Positions 1 through 9,963 of a DNA stretch of 64,000 nt are shown piece by piece; the stretch's first letter is position 1; each line of letters opens with the position of its first letter. The DNA is from Cephalotrichum gorgonifer (lineage: Eukaryota > Ascomycota > Sordariomycetes > Microascales > Microascaceae). The notes beneath the pieces are model-generated. The model was not told where the DNA came from and searched no databases. It saw nothing but the letters and a program-made list of their open reading frames with translations. The DNA lies in the NCBI GenBank assembly GCA_900312665.1, contig ONZQ02000003.1:1096986-1160985 (forward strand). The letters are read 5' to 3'. The translations under genes were made by a program, and so were the position numbers.

Positions 1-1098
1 CCGTACCCTACCCCCCACCCCCCCCCTTTTTTTCTTCCCTCACTTGGCGGACAGCAAGGCTAACATGTGCATCTAGTGCTGTGAAATGAGTGGCCCTGAA
101 CGGAAAGCTGAGCAAAAGTTCCGACTCCGAGCGTACCTGACAGCCTCTTGTGCCCTTCGGCTTTGTTTCTTCCCGCCGTGATGAGAGGAAGACTTGTTTC
201 CGGGCTCAGCGGAGGAGGCATGGACTCGGTGTTCTCCGTCCTGATCACAGGTACGTTTCTTGCCCTATCTCCCCCACGTTGACCGTGTTCTAAATATATG
301 GGCGAAGATGGTTCCTATGAGAGACGCCTGGTCTTGGAGGGTCTATGCGAGCAACTTGCAGCTGGCGATGAGGAGGACCCGCTGTAGGGTTCCTCGCTGA
401 TACTATCGGCTAGCGAGGTAAGTTGTTCCCTTCCGTTCCGAGATTGTATGCCAGCTAACACCCACGTTTCAGGTCCTTCCTGGGAGAGTACCTACTCACC
501 ATCCTCACGATATCATGTACATGGATTCTCGTTCTGAACAGAGTCCCCCCTTCAGTCAATTCTGGTGACATGAAGAATAAGTAATCCTGGATCGACTTCG
601 CTCGGCGCCTTCCTCCTAGACTCCGCGATCCTATTTTCTTTCTTTCCCCCTCCAACTCGGGAAAGGAAAAGAGAAGGGGGGGGATCTACCCCTACAGCCA
701 ACCGCTCATCCCAGGCCTCCCCACAGCGTCCGGCGTAGCCCCCCTCTTGGAGATAGGGGAAGTGTCAGGGTTAAAGGTGTCATCTATTCCCAGGTTACCC
801 AGGGAGCGCCGGCGACACTGGCGGTCTCATATCCCATGCCGGCCGTCGCAGGTGTCGCGCTTTCTGGGCTCGGAGGGTACTTGACAAGAAGATAGCCTCC
901 TACCTCCATCCCCGGATCGCCAGCGGTGTGGTCGGGATGGCGTCCGCAAGTGCGGCACTACGGGCTGCGTTAAGGAGCGGGCTTGGGTCCAGGCTTGGGA
1001 GTATTCGTAACAGCGTCGAGGTTGGTGCACTTATTGTTTCTTTGCATGACATCTTGTACCGGTCCCCTCTTTTCGTTTACAGATATAAGGGAACGCAG

Positions 1099-1125
<27 letters not shown>
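1099..1125. repeat. TA dinucleotide microsatellite
   Basis: An uninterrupted alternating TA run of 27 bases lies in non-coding DNA. It is a simple sequence repeat with no visible function. Confidence 0.9.
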
Positions 1126-1129
<4 letters not shown>

Positions 1130-2139
1130 GACCATCAGGAACTGCTTGAAAAAAGTCCCTGGTAACGCACTATCGAATATAAATTACACCATAGGCTTGG
1201 AGTCCAGTCATGGTATGTTCTGCTCCCTCATTCGCGAGGTCAATCTTTGTGCATGGGGTCAAGAGGTCGCCCGTCTGTAGATAAAATCCACTTGGACCTG
1301 TGCGATATCCACAACGTGAACATGGGGCCAGATGGCCGAAGAAATAGATTAATATTGATGTAGTGAAGACTATGTCGAATCGACCACTACTGGTGCCGCT
1401 CAGAGACTCCTCGCCTTGTTCAACGTGGATATTCCTGACTTCAACTCCAGCTTCCTAGAAGACGCCAACCGAGACGGCGGATAGGAAATTTACAATACCA
1501 TCCTCGCCGGCATGGTCACCAAGCAATACTCTTTCTGCTATAGACTGGATCGAAGCATACCGTAATGCTCTTGACGGCTGAGGCCGAGGTTATGCCCGCC
1601 GTTACGCGGGGCGACTTCTAGATAGGGTCTAGATACTTCAATCAACTTTTGAAGTCAACATGGCAATGACCTAAATCGAGGCTAGGAATCCTCCTCTTCA
1701 CACCTAACATAGCATCGTCTTCAAAAAAGGAAAAAAAAAAAGGTCCAGGGAAAGCCGGACGGGCGGTTAACCTGGAGGTCGGGCCCGATGGAGAGGATAA
1801 TAATATCCGCAGTCTTATGCAGTATGCAGGGCAGCAGCGGTTCCTGGGGCTAGGAGTTACAAGTAGGAATGGTACGACGCCGGTGACCCTGGCCGCTAGC
1901 TGTAAGCCCCGAGCGAAAGGATGGGAACCGAGACGGCGGAGAGGGCGATGGTGGAAATGGAGATCAAGGTTCAATCCCGTCTAGGTAACTCTGTACCTCT
2001 CCTCGAACATCCACTCCTTGCAAATGCTACTTACCCAGCCCGCTGGGACGCGATGCTGAAAATCAGGGCAGGCCTCTGGTTGGCCAGCGCCATTCCGATC
2101 CCACGTTGAAGCTGGGAGCAGCTCCATCCGGGTTGTATG

Positions 2140-2179
2140 TACCTCGGTACTTTGGTACCTCAATACTTCGATACCTCGG
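2140..2179. repeat. Degenerate 8-bp tandem repeat
   Basis: Five consecutive octamers fit TACYTYRR: tacctcgg, tactttgg, tacctcaa, tacttcga and tacctcgg. The changes are all transitions. The array lies in non-coding sequence. Confidence 0.7.
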
Positions 2180-4151
2180 GAGCCTTGGGCCCTGGGCCAT
2201 GGGCGAGCCAGCCCCCCCAATTTAAAAATCTTCTCCACTTGGCGTCCACTCTCGGACAAGCCACCCAGGATTGATGGGCTGACTGACCAGGGGACCTGGG
2301 CCGGGCACGCGGCCATTTGTTTGAAGTGAAGCGGCGCGAAAGGCTCGTGTCTGGTTGCGAGTATTACTCCTATTACTCCTACTTGTCCTTGTACAGGTAA
2401 TAGTCAATATCGTGTCAGCAGCAATCAGGCGGGAATGTTCTTCCCTCCCGTGCTCGTAAAGAAAAACTTTCACTGAGAGCATGTGAACAGAACGGAAACC
2501 CGTCTCACGGCCCCCCCCGTCGCACTGCCCACACAGTCTCTGTGCGACTGAATGCCCGATCCTGATGCCTTGATATTACCTGATACTAGGGGTGTTGGCG
2601 AAACTATGACGGGAGCGAGCAGACGGGGGGCTTGCTGCGAAGAGAAGGGGGAATATTCGATGCATAAGTTTGCTGTCTTCCACAGATGCTAGCGCTCGTC
2701 CTTCGGGCGCCATTCAGCCCTCTCCCCAATCCTTCTACGAGTAGTTATGCCCCCATCAGTCCCGGCCATTCCAGAGTTCAATACACAGTGACCCCGGGGG
2801 GCGCCCGCCGGGGTAGGCAAGCTTGCAGCTCCCTCCATTGCTCTTTCCCACTGGATATGCGCCCCGCCGTCGTTGTCTCAGACTAATAGACTCACTCTCC
2901 CATGACCACTCGCACAAGCACAAGTACTGCCGCGGCTATTACTTGTACGGGCTTCTGCGCCGGCGCGGAACTGAGTACTTACTTGTAGGTGCCGTAAAGC
3001 GACGGGCTTATTAGTATTTATCTTTCTCGGCCGGATATGAAGGTGTGGAGACCAACCTCACGACCGCCGGTATGCTATCGCGGGAGGCTCCGAGCTGGGG
3101 CCGACGGGGTGAGTGGAGACGGGGATATAAGATATAATACCCATGACTCCGGATTTGGACGTGTATTCGTATACGGACACTCGGAGGTATTATTACGAGG
3201 CATAACGAGGAGAACCCCGAGGTCCATGATACCATGTCTTTCGGATTCGGGCTGGGCAGACGGTCCGCACCATCATCAAATGCCGGAAGCAGCTGAGTTT
3301 CCAAACCCAAACAGGACGGGAATTATAATACTGATATTATTCAGGTACAGAGTACCTAGTATTTATTCCTTTCCCTTGGCCCTCCTTCCCTCCTTCTTCC
3401 CTTCTTGGGTAAAAGCACTCTTCGCTGTGGAGCTGCTTTCCGTTCTGGGAATCTTATCCCGGCTTAGCGACCGCAATTTCGCGGGTACCGCCTTCCTCCC
3501 TCCCGCTTCCCGCTCGTCGCACTTTCCCAAACTACCCCCCCCCCATGTCCCCATATCCCGTGTCCCATGTCCTCGCCGAGGAAGTCTGCGCAAAAAGTGA
3601 CACGACCAAGAAAGAACACGGGGAAAGCCCATGACGCGACGCGTGCGTTATTACGGAGTACTTATGTCGAATTTCGAGAGAACGCTTTCCCGTTTCGTAT
3701 AATACCCACGCTCTTGGCTCGTGATCTCACCGCGCGAGCGCCGACTTGACTTCTTCCTGGCCGGATGAACCCTCCATCGCGAAACTGACTGACTTGACCT
3801 GACCTGACCTGACCGTCGTCCCCAAGACTCCGTCGAGGCCCGAAGCCCGGCCGGAACTCCAGCACAATTGGCTTCAACTGTGCGCTGTTGGGCACCGGCT
3901 GGCAGGATTTCCCATTTCTACTCCCAGCCAGTGAGGGCAAAGTGCGCTTCTTATTATCTCACTCGTGGTTGGCATCTCTTCTCTCAGCTCCTCTCATTCC
4001 TCTCTCTCTTTCTCTCTCAGCTCCCAACCTCGCGACATTCAATTGTGACAAACCGGGATACGGCGCTCTCTCACTCACTCGAATGAACGGGCTCAATTGA
4101 ATCGAGAACCGGCGAAAGCAATTACACGCCATCTTGGATACCTTTTCAATG

Positions 4152-5525
4152 CTGCTCTCATTTAATTGAGTGGCAGCGTGGCCAGGCCCGGTTTCCGGCC
4201 CTTGGCCTCTGCCTCTGCCTCTGTGCCTTTCCCTGTGCCTCTCTCTCGTGCAGCTGCAGCTGCATCCCACACCCACGCCCACACCCACACCCAACCACCC
4301 ACCACCGAATCTGACCAGCCAAAATTTGCGTGGCTGGGAATCACCACCACCCAGCACCACCCACTCACATACTTCGTACCACGCACAGCACCACGCATCT
4401 GCCACACAACTACCACGCACCACCCAACGTCACCCCGAGCTTCCTGAGCTCTACCTCTTTTTGTGCCCTCCACCTCTTTGACTCTTCTCTTTCCCCTCTC
4501 TCCCACTTTCGGTCTCACATCTCTCCCATACTAGCTGGCGGGTACCTACCGATCTTGCCTGTCTTGCCTGTCTCCCACCTTGCGGCTTCCACCTCGCGCA
4601 TTCCGCCTTCCGCCTGCCGCCTTCCGTTTTTTTCTCCCAAAGGAGGAAACACCCAGAGGTGAGTTTCCAGACCCTTCTTTTGCTCATTGCGCCCGAGTTA
4701 CTTCGCTTCGTTGCGTTTCGTTATCTTTCACCCTTGTCGTCCTCGCCTCATCCCCTTGGAATTCCTGAGTGGACTGTGAGCTCACACATCTGTGCTAGCT
4801 ACCAGACTCTTTTGTGGTCGCAGAGACATTCTGTGCCATCAAAATCTGTGCGCCGACGACCACTTGCATCTAGATCTGAATCAGGTTCCCAGAAGCATTC
4901 AGCGTACCCCCATCCCCTCGATAAGGAGCTATCAATCACTACACGCCAGTGGCTAGCCCTTAGTCTCATTTATCTACCCTTTTGGGCCGTCACGATTTCC
5001 CAATCCACCCCTCTGCGAGACAATCGCCAGCAGCGGAAGCATCTGCCACACCAGTCCCCGATCCAACCTGACCGACCCTCTACCTCCTCCTCAGTTCATA
5101 CCCTCCGACGGACCCCGCGCTTCGACGCCAGTCCTAGCTCCCGTCAAGGGACCGAGCGCGCGCTTGAGCCTGAACCTGAGCCTGAGCTTTCCGATCGCAC
5201 TACTCGGCTAGCCCCTTCTCCGGCGATCTTGCCCGAGCAGCGGCCCGCTCCTGCCACCAGTGCAGCTAAAGCCAAGAAGCAGCGCCGAGCGGCCCGGAAG
5301 CTTTCCCAGGAACTGAGCGAGGACGACGACGGTGCGTCATCAGACCATTCTCTGTCCGGACAACCCCGACACCCACACTCTTCTTCCAAATTCCCCGAGC
5401 GACCGGCCCCCCACCCGGCCCTTCGCATCTCGAAGCGCACGCACCGGGCCATCCTATTCACCCTCGAGGAGGCCCTCCGAGGCCCCTTCTTGTTTACCCC
5501 GGACCTTGCCGAGGAGCTGGCAGAT
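4152..5525 (+). other. ATG-free leader/upstream open frame of the coiled-coil gene
   Basis: No ATG occurs on the plus strand in any frame between the ATG at 4149 and the ATG at 5526. The frame of the downstream gene is open back to about 4659, where a GTGAGT sequence could instead be a 5' splice donor of a leader intron. The last approximately 500 bases look coding: they give a basic Lys/Arg segment, an acidic EDDD run, and a block containing ILFTLEEALR and FTPDLAEE that resembles the N-terminal conserved block of this fungal family. The stretch is either a long leader or coding sequence started at a non-AUG codon. Confidence 0.6.
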
Positions 5526-7262
5526 ATGGCCGACGTGCGCAGCGGCGTCGACCCCGCCACTTCCAACGGCCACGCCGCCCGGTCACGCCATGCCTACGGT
5601 GCTGGCGGTTCCTCCTCGGGGATCCGCAGCCCTAGGATGATTCTCCAGGAGCGCGAGGCCAGGGAGGCCGCCCGTCGTGCCGAGCAGGAACAAATCCAGA
5701 TGGAACGGAACCGCCTCGAACAGGAACAGCTGCACATGCAGCGCGCGAGAGCCGACGATGAGGCTCGAGCGCTGGAAGTCGAAAGGAGAAGGAGTGCAGA
5801 GCGTCGCGCAGCAAATGCTGCCGCTGCTGGCGGTTCACGAACAAACCAGGGGGTCGCCGCCGACCCCGTCGCTCCAACAGATTCATCTAGGAGACGACAC
5901 GAACAACCCCAACCCCAGGCTCCGGGCCAGGCCCAGCCCCAACCCCAACCCGTAACCCCCGAGCGTGGGAGCTCGCGCATTCCTCAACAGCCGCAATCCC
6001 GCCCCCGCCGCGGCACGACGTCATCACAGAACCAGCCACAGTACTCTACCACACTTCCTGCCACAGGGACCTCGTCCCAACAGCCACCGAGGCAACAACA
6101 ACAGCAGCAGCAGCAACAACAACAACAACCCGCAGCCCAGCCTTCTGCAGCAGTCCCATTGGTTAGTGCTGCCAAGCCACAACAATCCCAGCAAAGCCAA
6201 CCGCAGCGAACCTCGTTTCCCCACGCCTTTGAGCGCTGGGAAGCACTGTCTGCCCAGTGGGAGGGTCTCACGAGCCACTGGATCCGGCGACTGCAGATGA
6301 ACGCGAGCATACTCGACTCGGATCCCGTATCCCAGCAGCTGTCTCGCCAGGTCACGGATCTCTCGGCCGCCGGCGCCAACCTCTTCCACGCCGTAGTTGA
6401 GCTGCAGCGACTCCGCGCCAGCTCCGAGCGGAAGTTCCAAAGATGGTTCTTCGAGACGAGAGCAGATCTTGAGAGGTCCCACGAGGTCAATGCCGTTCTG
6501 GAGACCCAGGTGGAGGAGCTACGCGGGAAGCTGAACGAGGCGCTCGCCCGCACACACGAGCGAGATAGCGCGAATTCCATCGTGCAGAAGCAGCTGAGCG
6601 AGATGAAGAAGGAGCTTGCAATCTCAAAGGAGGAATCGCGCCGCGCCTGGGAGGAGCTTGGACGGAGGGAGCAGCTGGAGCGCGAGCGGACACTCTCCCT
6701 ACAAGCCGGGCAGCCGACGATCGTCGGTGGTGTCCAGGTGATGCCCATAATACAGAGCACATCCAGGGCTGGCCCACGAGACGTATCCAGGGACCAGCCG
6801 GGGGTTTCGGGCCCAGGAAGCTACGCGGATTACCCGCAGGTCGCCCCGGGGCATCCCGTGACGACGACACCGCCCGACGCAGCTTATTACCGGGAGGCCG
6901 GGGCTGGCGCTCCCCAGGCGAGCGGCTACCGCCAGGGCTCGGAAGGCGGATATAGCGAGGGTAAGTCGGCTTCCGTAGTTCCCTCAGCATACGGCTACTG
7001 ACTTCCCCCGAAAGAAGACTACGAGCCCCGCACGACCGAACCCGGCGCCCACGTTGCTGCTGCCGCCGCCGCCACTGCTGCTGCAACATCTGGGGACAGC
7101 CAGTGGGCCGCCGCGTACGCAAACGCCCCCCAGGACTACACCGGTTCGGGCTTCGGTTCCGGGTGGGAGTCCCTCCCGCGACACCACCACCCAACGAGGC
7201 TGAGCGACGTACTCGAGGAGGAGGAGAGCCGCACGAGCGCAAGCCAGGTCAGCCGCGCCTAG
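5526..7262 (+). CDS. Conserved fungal coiled-coil protein, function unknown
   Basis: Two exons, 5526-6960 and 7015-7262 (GTAAGT donor; the acceptor at 7013-7014 or 7016-7017 differs by one codon), give 560 residues from the first ATG. The coding frame probably extends upstream into the ATG-free region. The protein has a charged Arg/Glu helix (about residues 40-85), a Gln/Pro-rich segment with 12 consecutive Gln (6093-6128), a conserved block starting FERWEALSAQWEGL near residue 235, a heptad-like coiled coil (about 300-395) and a low-complexity tail. From memory, the FERWEALS block and the following LSAAGANLFHAVVELQ segment are conserved across Pezizomycotina, with no assigned function. The intron before the C-terminal exon is inferred: the unspliced frame stops at once, whereas the spliced frame runs a further 81 codons with good codon use. 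Location and role are unknown. Confidence 0.7.
6093..6128 (+). repeat. CAA/CAG polyglutamine tract
   Basis: Twelve consecutive glutamine codons (mixed CAA and CAG) lie inside the coiled-coil gene. Tracts like this vary in length between strains. Confidence 0.9.
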
Positions 7263-8239
7263 TCGACGGGCCTGCCCTGGCTGAGGCTATAGGGGGCGCC
7301 TAGCTTATGCTGCCCAGCTCCAGACTGTGTTGATTGCGTGCGTCGCTGTTGCCGACGCCGACCTCAGGGGAAGGAAGCGTGATTTCGATTGTTTGATTGC
7401 TTTTTCTTGGAGGCCTTTTTTTTCTTTTTCTTGGACGGAAACACGGATACCCCCTTACTCAACTCCCGCCGCTCTACTAGCTAGCTACCATTGCCGTTGC
7501 TTTACATCGCAAGCGAACATGACAACCCAGCAGACGATTTTTATTACCTGGTTTCCGTCCCTGTTCCCCGTTCTATCATTTTCTATCTTCTCTTTTGATT
7601 CGAGTGTCCTTTTTTTCATAACGGTTTTCAATGGCTGAGGTTTAGGCAGGGGAGGGAGCATTTGCATCGGGAAGGGATTTGGCTTGTATCAGCTGCGGGT
7701 TATATTTGCAGTATTGCTGAAAAGGAGATGGTCTTGGAGGGGAGGGAGAGGGACATTTGGAATAGGGAGGAGATGGGGGGTCGGTCTCGTGATTTTCATA
7801 AAGCGTGCTTAGTTCGCTCGCTTTTGGATCTGGCCGCTTCCGACGGTGGGCTTCGAGGGGTGTAGGGCGATAGAAGGCGTTGAGGGAGGAACTCATGATA
7901 TGTTTAGAATCGTTGCGGCTTAATACTACTATTGTATGAAGTGTTCATTACAAGATCCCTTTTTCGTATTTCTTTTCTTTCTTTTCCCTTTTATTATTGC
8001 TTTGACATCAAACTTGTCCAGTATGAGAGATGTCCCCTCTAACAGAAGGCCCGAGGTGAAGTAGCGCCCCCCCCAAGTGCAGCTGTTGAGAGGTGAGGTG
8101 GTCCTACGTTACCGCCAAGTATCTGAAAGCCTGTTGCGCAAAACAGAATAAACGATACCATGCCGATAGAGTTCTCCATCTCTGGTCCTCATACCGCACC
8201 TTCCCTTCACATACCGGGCTTCTCCCCCCCCCGCCGCCT
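7263..8239. other. Intergenic region between convergent genes
   Basis: This lies between the 3' ends of the coiled-coil gene (plus) and ade1 (minus). It holds T-rich stretches that fit 3' untranslated regions. I see no gene. Confidence 0.6.
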
Positions 8240-9163
8240 TTACGCCTGCGCCGCCTTCGCCGCATCCTCAAACGTCTTCCCCGTCAGTTTGAGGAACACA
8301 TCCTTGTACTTCTCCTCCGTGGCAGTGCACACCTCCGCGGGCAGCTCCACACCCTCCTTCCCCGCTAGCCCCTCCTTGGTGAGCCAGTTCCTCACGATCT
8401 GCTTGTCGAAGCTGTCCTGGTCCCTGCCAGGGGCGTAGGTGGCGGCGTCCCAGAACCTGGAGCTGTCGGGGGTGAGGACCTCGTCGGCCAGGACGACCTC
8501 GTCGTTCTCGTCGAGGGCGAACTCGAACTTTGTGTCGGCGATGATGATGCCCCTCTCGAGGGCGTACTGGGCGGCGGCGGTGTAGATGGCCAGGGAGAGG
8601 GCCTCGACCTTTGCGGCGTGCTCGGAGCCGATGAGGGCGGCGGCCTGGGAGGGGTGGATGTTCTCGTCGTGCTCTCCGGCCTCGGCCTTGGTGGAGGGGG
8701 TGTAGAGCGGCTGGGGGAGCCTCTCGCACTGCTGGAGGCCGGCGGGGAGGGATATGCCGTGGACGGTGCCCTTGGACTTGTACTCCTTCCAGCCGGAGCC
8801 GGTGATGTAGCCGCGGACGATGGCCTCGATGGGGAGGATGCGGAGCTTGCGGACGACCATGGAGCGGTTCCGGAGGGCGGCGCGCTCGTCGTCGGTGACG
8901 GGGAGGGAGGCGGGGATGGAGAGGGAGACGAAGTGGGTGCGGAGGGAGGGGAGGAGGCTCGGGAGGAGGCCGAACCAGTGGGCGGAGGCGAGGGTGAGGA
9001 TGGCGCCCTTGTTGGGGATGCCGTTGGCGAGGATGGCGTCGTAGGCCGAGATGCGGTCCGAGGCGACGAAGAGGAGCGTCTGGGCGTCGACGACGAAGAT
9101 GTCGCGGACCTTGCCCGAGGAGAGCTTCTCCAGGGTGGGGAGGGAGATTGTTGTGAGGGCCAT
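8240..9163 (-). CDS. ade1: SAICAR synthetase (phosphoribosylaminoimidazole-succinocarboxamide synthase)
   Basis: An intronless frame of 307 residues, the usual size for the fungal enzyme. It joins aspartate to CAIR using ATP to make SAICAR, a step of cytosolic de novo purine synthesis. Family motifs are clear: SGKVRDIF in the N-terminal nucleotide-binding lobe (about residues 16-23), ASDRISAYDAI (35-45), IVRGYITGSGWKEY (about 115-128), IADTKFEFALDE and DEVLTPDSSRFWD (about 210-240). The ATG at 9161-9163 opens a typical N-terminus, MALTTISLPTLEKL. The gene is divergent from vms1 across 800 bp, and a TGACTCA site lies 568 bp upstream, as expected for a gene under Gcn4/CPC-1-type or Bas1-type control. 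The long open frame on the opposite strand (8618-9175) is a by-product of GC-rich codons. Confidence 0.96.
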   Translation of the reverse strand: MALTTISLPTLEKLSSGKVRDIFVVDAQTLLFVASDRISAYDAILANGIPNKGAILTLASAHWFGLLPSLLPSLRTHFVSLSIPASLPVTDDERAALRNRSMVVRKLRILPIEAIVRGYITGSGWKEYKSKGTVHGISLPAGLQQCERLPQPLYTPSTKAEAGEHDENIHPSQAAALIGSEHAAKVEALSLAIYTAAAQYALERGIIIADTKFEFALDENDEVVLADEVLTPDSSRFWDAATYAPGRDQDSFDKQIVRNWLTKEGLAGKEGVELPAEVCTATEEKYKDVFLKLTGKTFEDAAKAAQA

Positions 9164-9963
9164 GGTTTTCGGTGATTTCGGTTACAGCTACCTCGGTTGG
9201 GGTGGGTGGCGTCTGGAGAGGGTTGGTGTTAGGTGGAGGAGGAGAAGGGTGGGCTCGAGTGGTCGAATTGGGGGGAGAATGGGGGAAGGGAGAGGGAAGG
9301 TTAGCTAGCGAAGGTACGCGATGATTAGTATAGAGTCATACGGGTAGGTGCGGGCGCAAAGGTACTGGTCACATTGAAGTTTTCACTCCTGCGAGATTCG
9401 GAGAAATTTGGCTGGAACTAGAGCTGCAGTTGGGGCTACAGAAACAAACATGTCTAGACAGACCCATTGAGCCGTTGATTGGGCTGCTATCTCCCGAATT
9501 CGCTCAAGCTCCGGTCCCTCTGTGCGGCTCGTCATCCCTCTCTTTTTTTTTTTTCCTACTCACCTTGTCGTTCACTTTCACCCCACCTTTAGAGATAGGC
9601 AGATTTCCTGGTGGGTGGCGGGGTAATAAATCATGGATATGGCGGGACCGGACTGCCCCTCCAAAATGGAGCCGGTCCTAAAGCACGAGTACGTACTTGC
9701 ATGGTTAACATTGACCATTAGCTCGCCGCCTGACTCAGAATGATTTGAGAGGTGGTACCGTACCCTGCCAAGCCACTTTGAGTGATTACGAGCATTCCTC
9801 ATGTAGGCATCACCATCGTCCATCCGGGGAGGCTCAGTCAAACTACTGCTTACAATTCCACGGTTTATAATCGTGCATTCCCCCATCCTCCTCACTCACG
9901 CCAAACATATCCCAATTCCTCCCACTCTTACACACAACCCCGTCTTCCTCACACCACATCTGG
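9164..9963. promoter_or_regulatory. Divergent promoter region of ade1 and vms1
   Basis: This 800-bp interval separates two genes transcribed away from each other and must hold both promoters. It contains a perfect TGACTCA and a T-rich run at about 9541-9555. Just before the vms1 ATG lies a run rich in CTCAC, CACAC and CCTC, typical of fungal start regions. Confidence 0.6.
9731..9737. promoter_or_regulatory. TGACTCA, likely Gcn4/CPC-1-type bZIP site
   Basis: The heptamer TGACTCA is the consensus site of the general amino-acid-control bZIP (Gcn4 in yeast, CPC-1/CpcA in filamentous fungi), and its TGACTC core is also read by Bas1 at yeast purine genes. It lies 568 bp from the ade1 ATG and 227 bp from the vms1 ATG. 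Binding is inferred, not shown. Confidence 0.45.

Larger units (their letters stand above)
1..4148. other. Gene-poor left end, no supported gene
   Basis: I see no open frame here that looks coding; those present are short, overlap on both strands and show no recognisable domain. The stretch holds a TA dinucleotide run at 1099-1125, a degenerate octamer repeat at 2140-2179 and a pyrimidine-rich tract at about 3975-4030 that probably belongs to the promoter of the next gene. Short peptide-like fragments at about 1420-1600 are interrupted by stops and could be a gene relic, but I cannot name a parent family. Confidence 0.5.

Noticed and set aside
1..40. C- and T-rich left end as a telomere
   Set aside because: There are no CCCTAA repeats; it is only a homopolymer-rich stretch.
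1960..1985. GGTTCAATCC resembling a tRNA T-loop
   Set aside because: The flanking bases do not pair into a T-stem and no acceptor or anticodon stem can be formed.
3037..3600. 187-codon plus-strand open frame in the left region
   Set aside because: Mixed low-complexity composition, overlaps another frame on the opposite strand, and no recognisable motif.
5984..6760. 258-codon minus-strand open frame opposite the coiled-coil gene
   Set aside because: Poly-Cys and Arg/Ser runs mirror the CAG/CAA and coiled-coil codons of the real gene.
8618..9175. Long plus-strand open frame opposite ade1
   Set aside because: It is antisense to a clear enzyme gene and is composed of Gly, Glu, Asp and Val, the mirror of GC-rich third positions. 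No domain.
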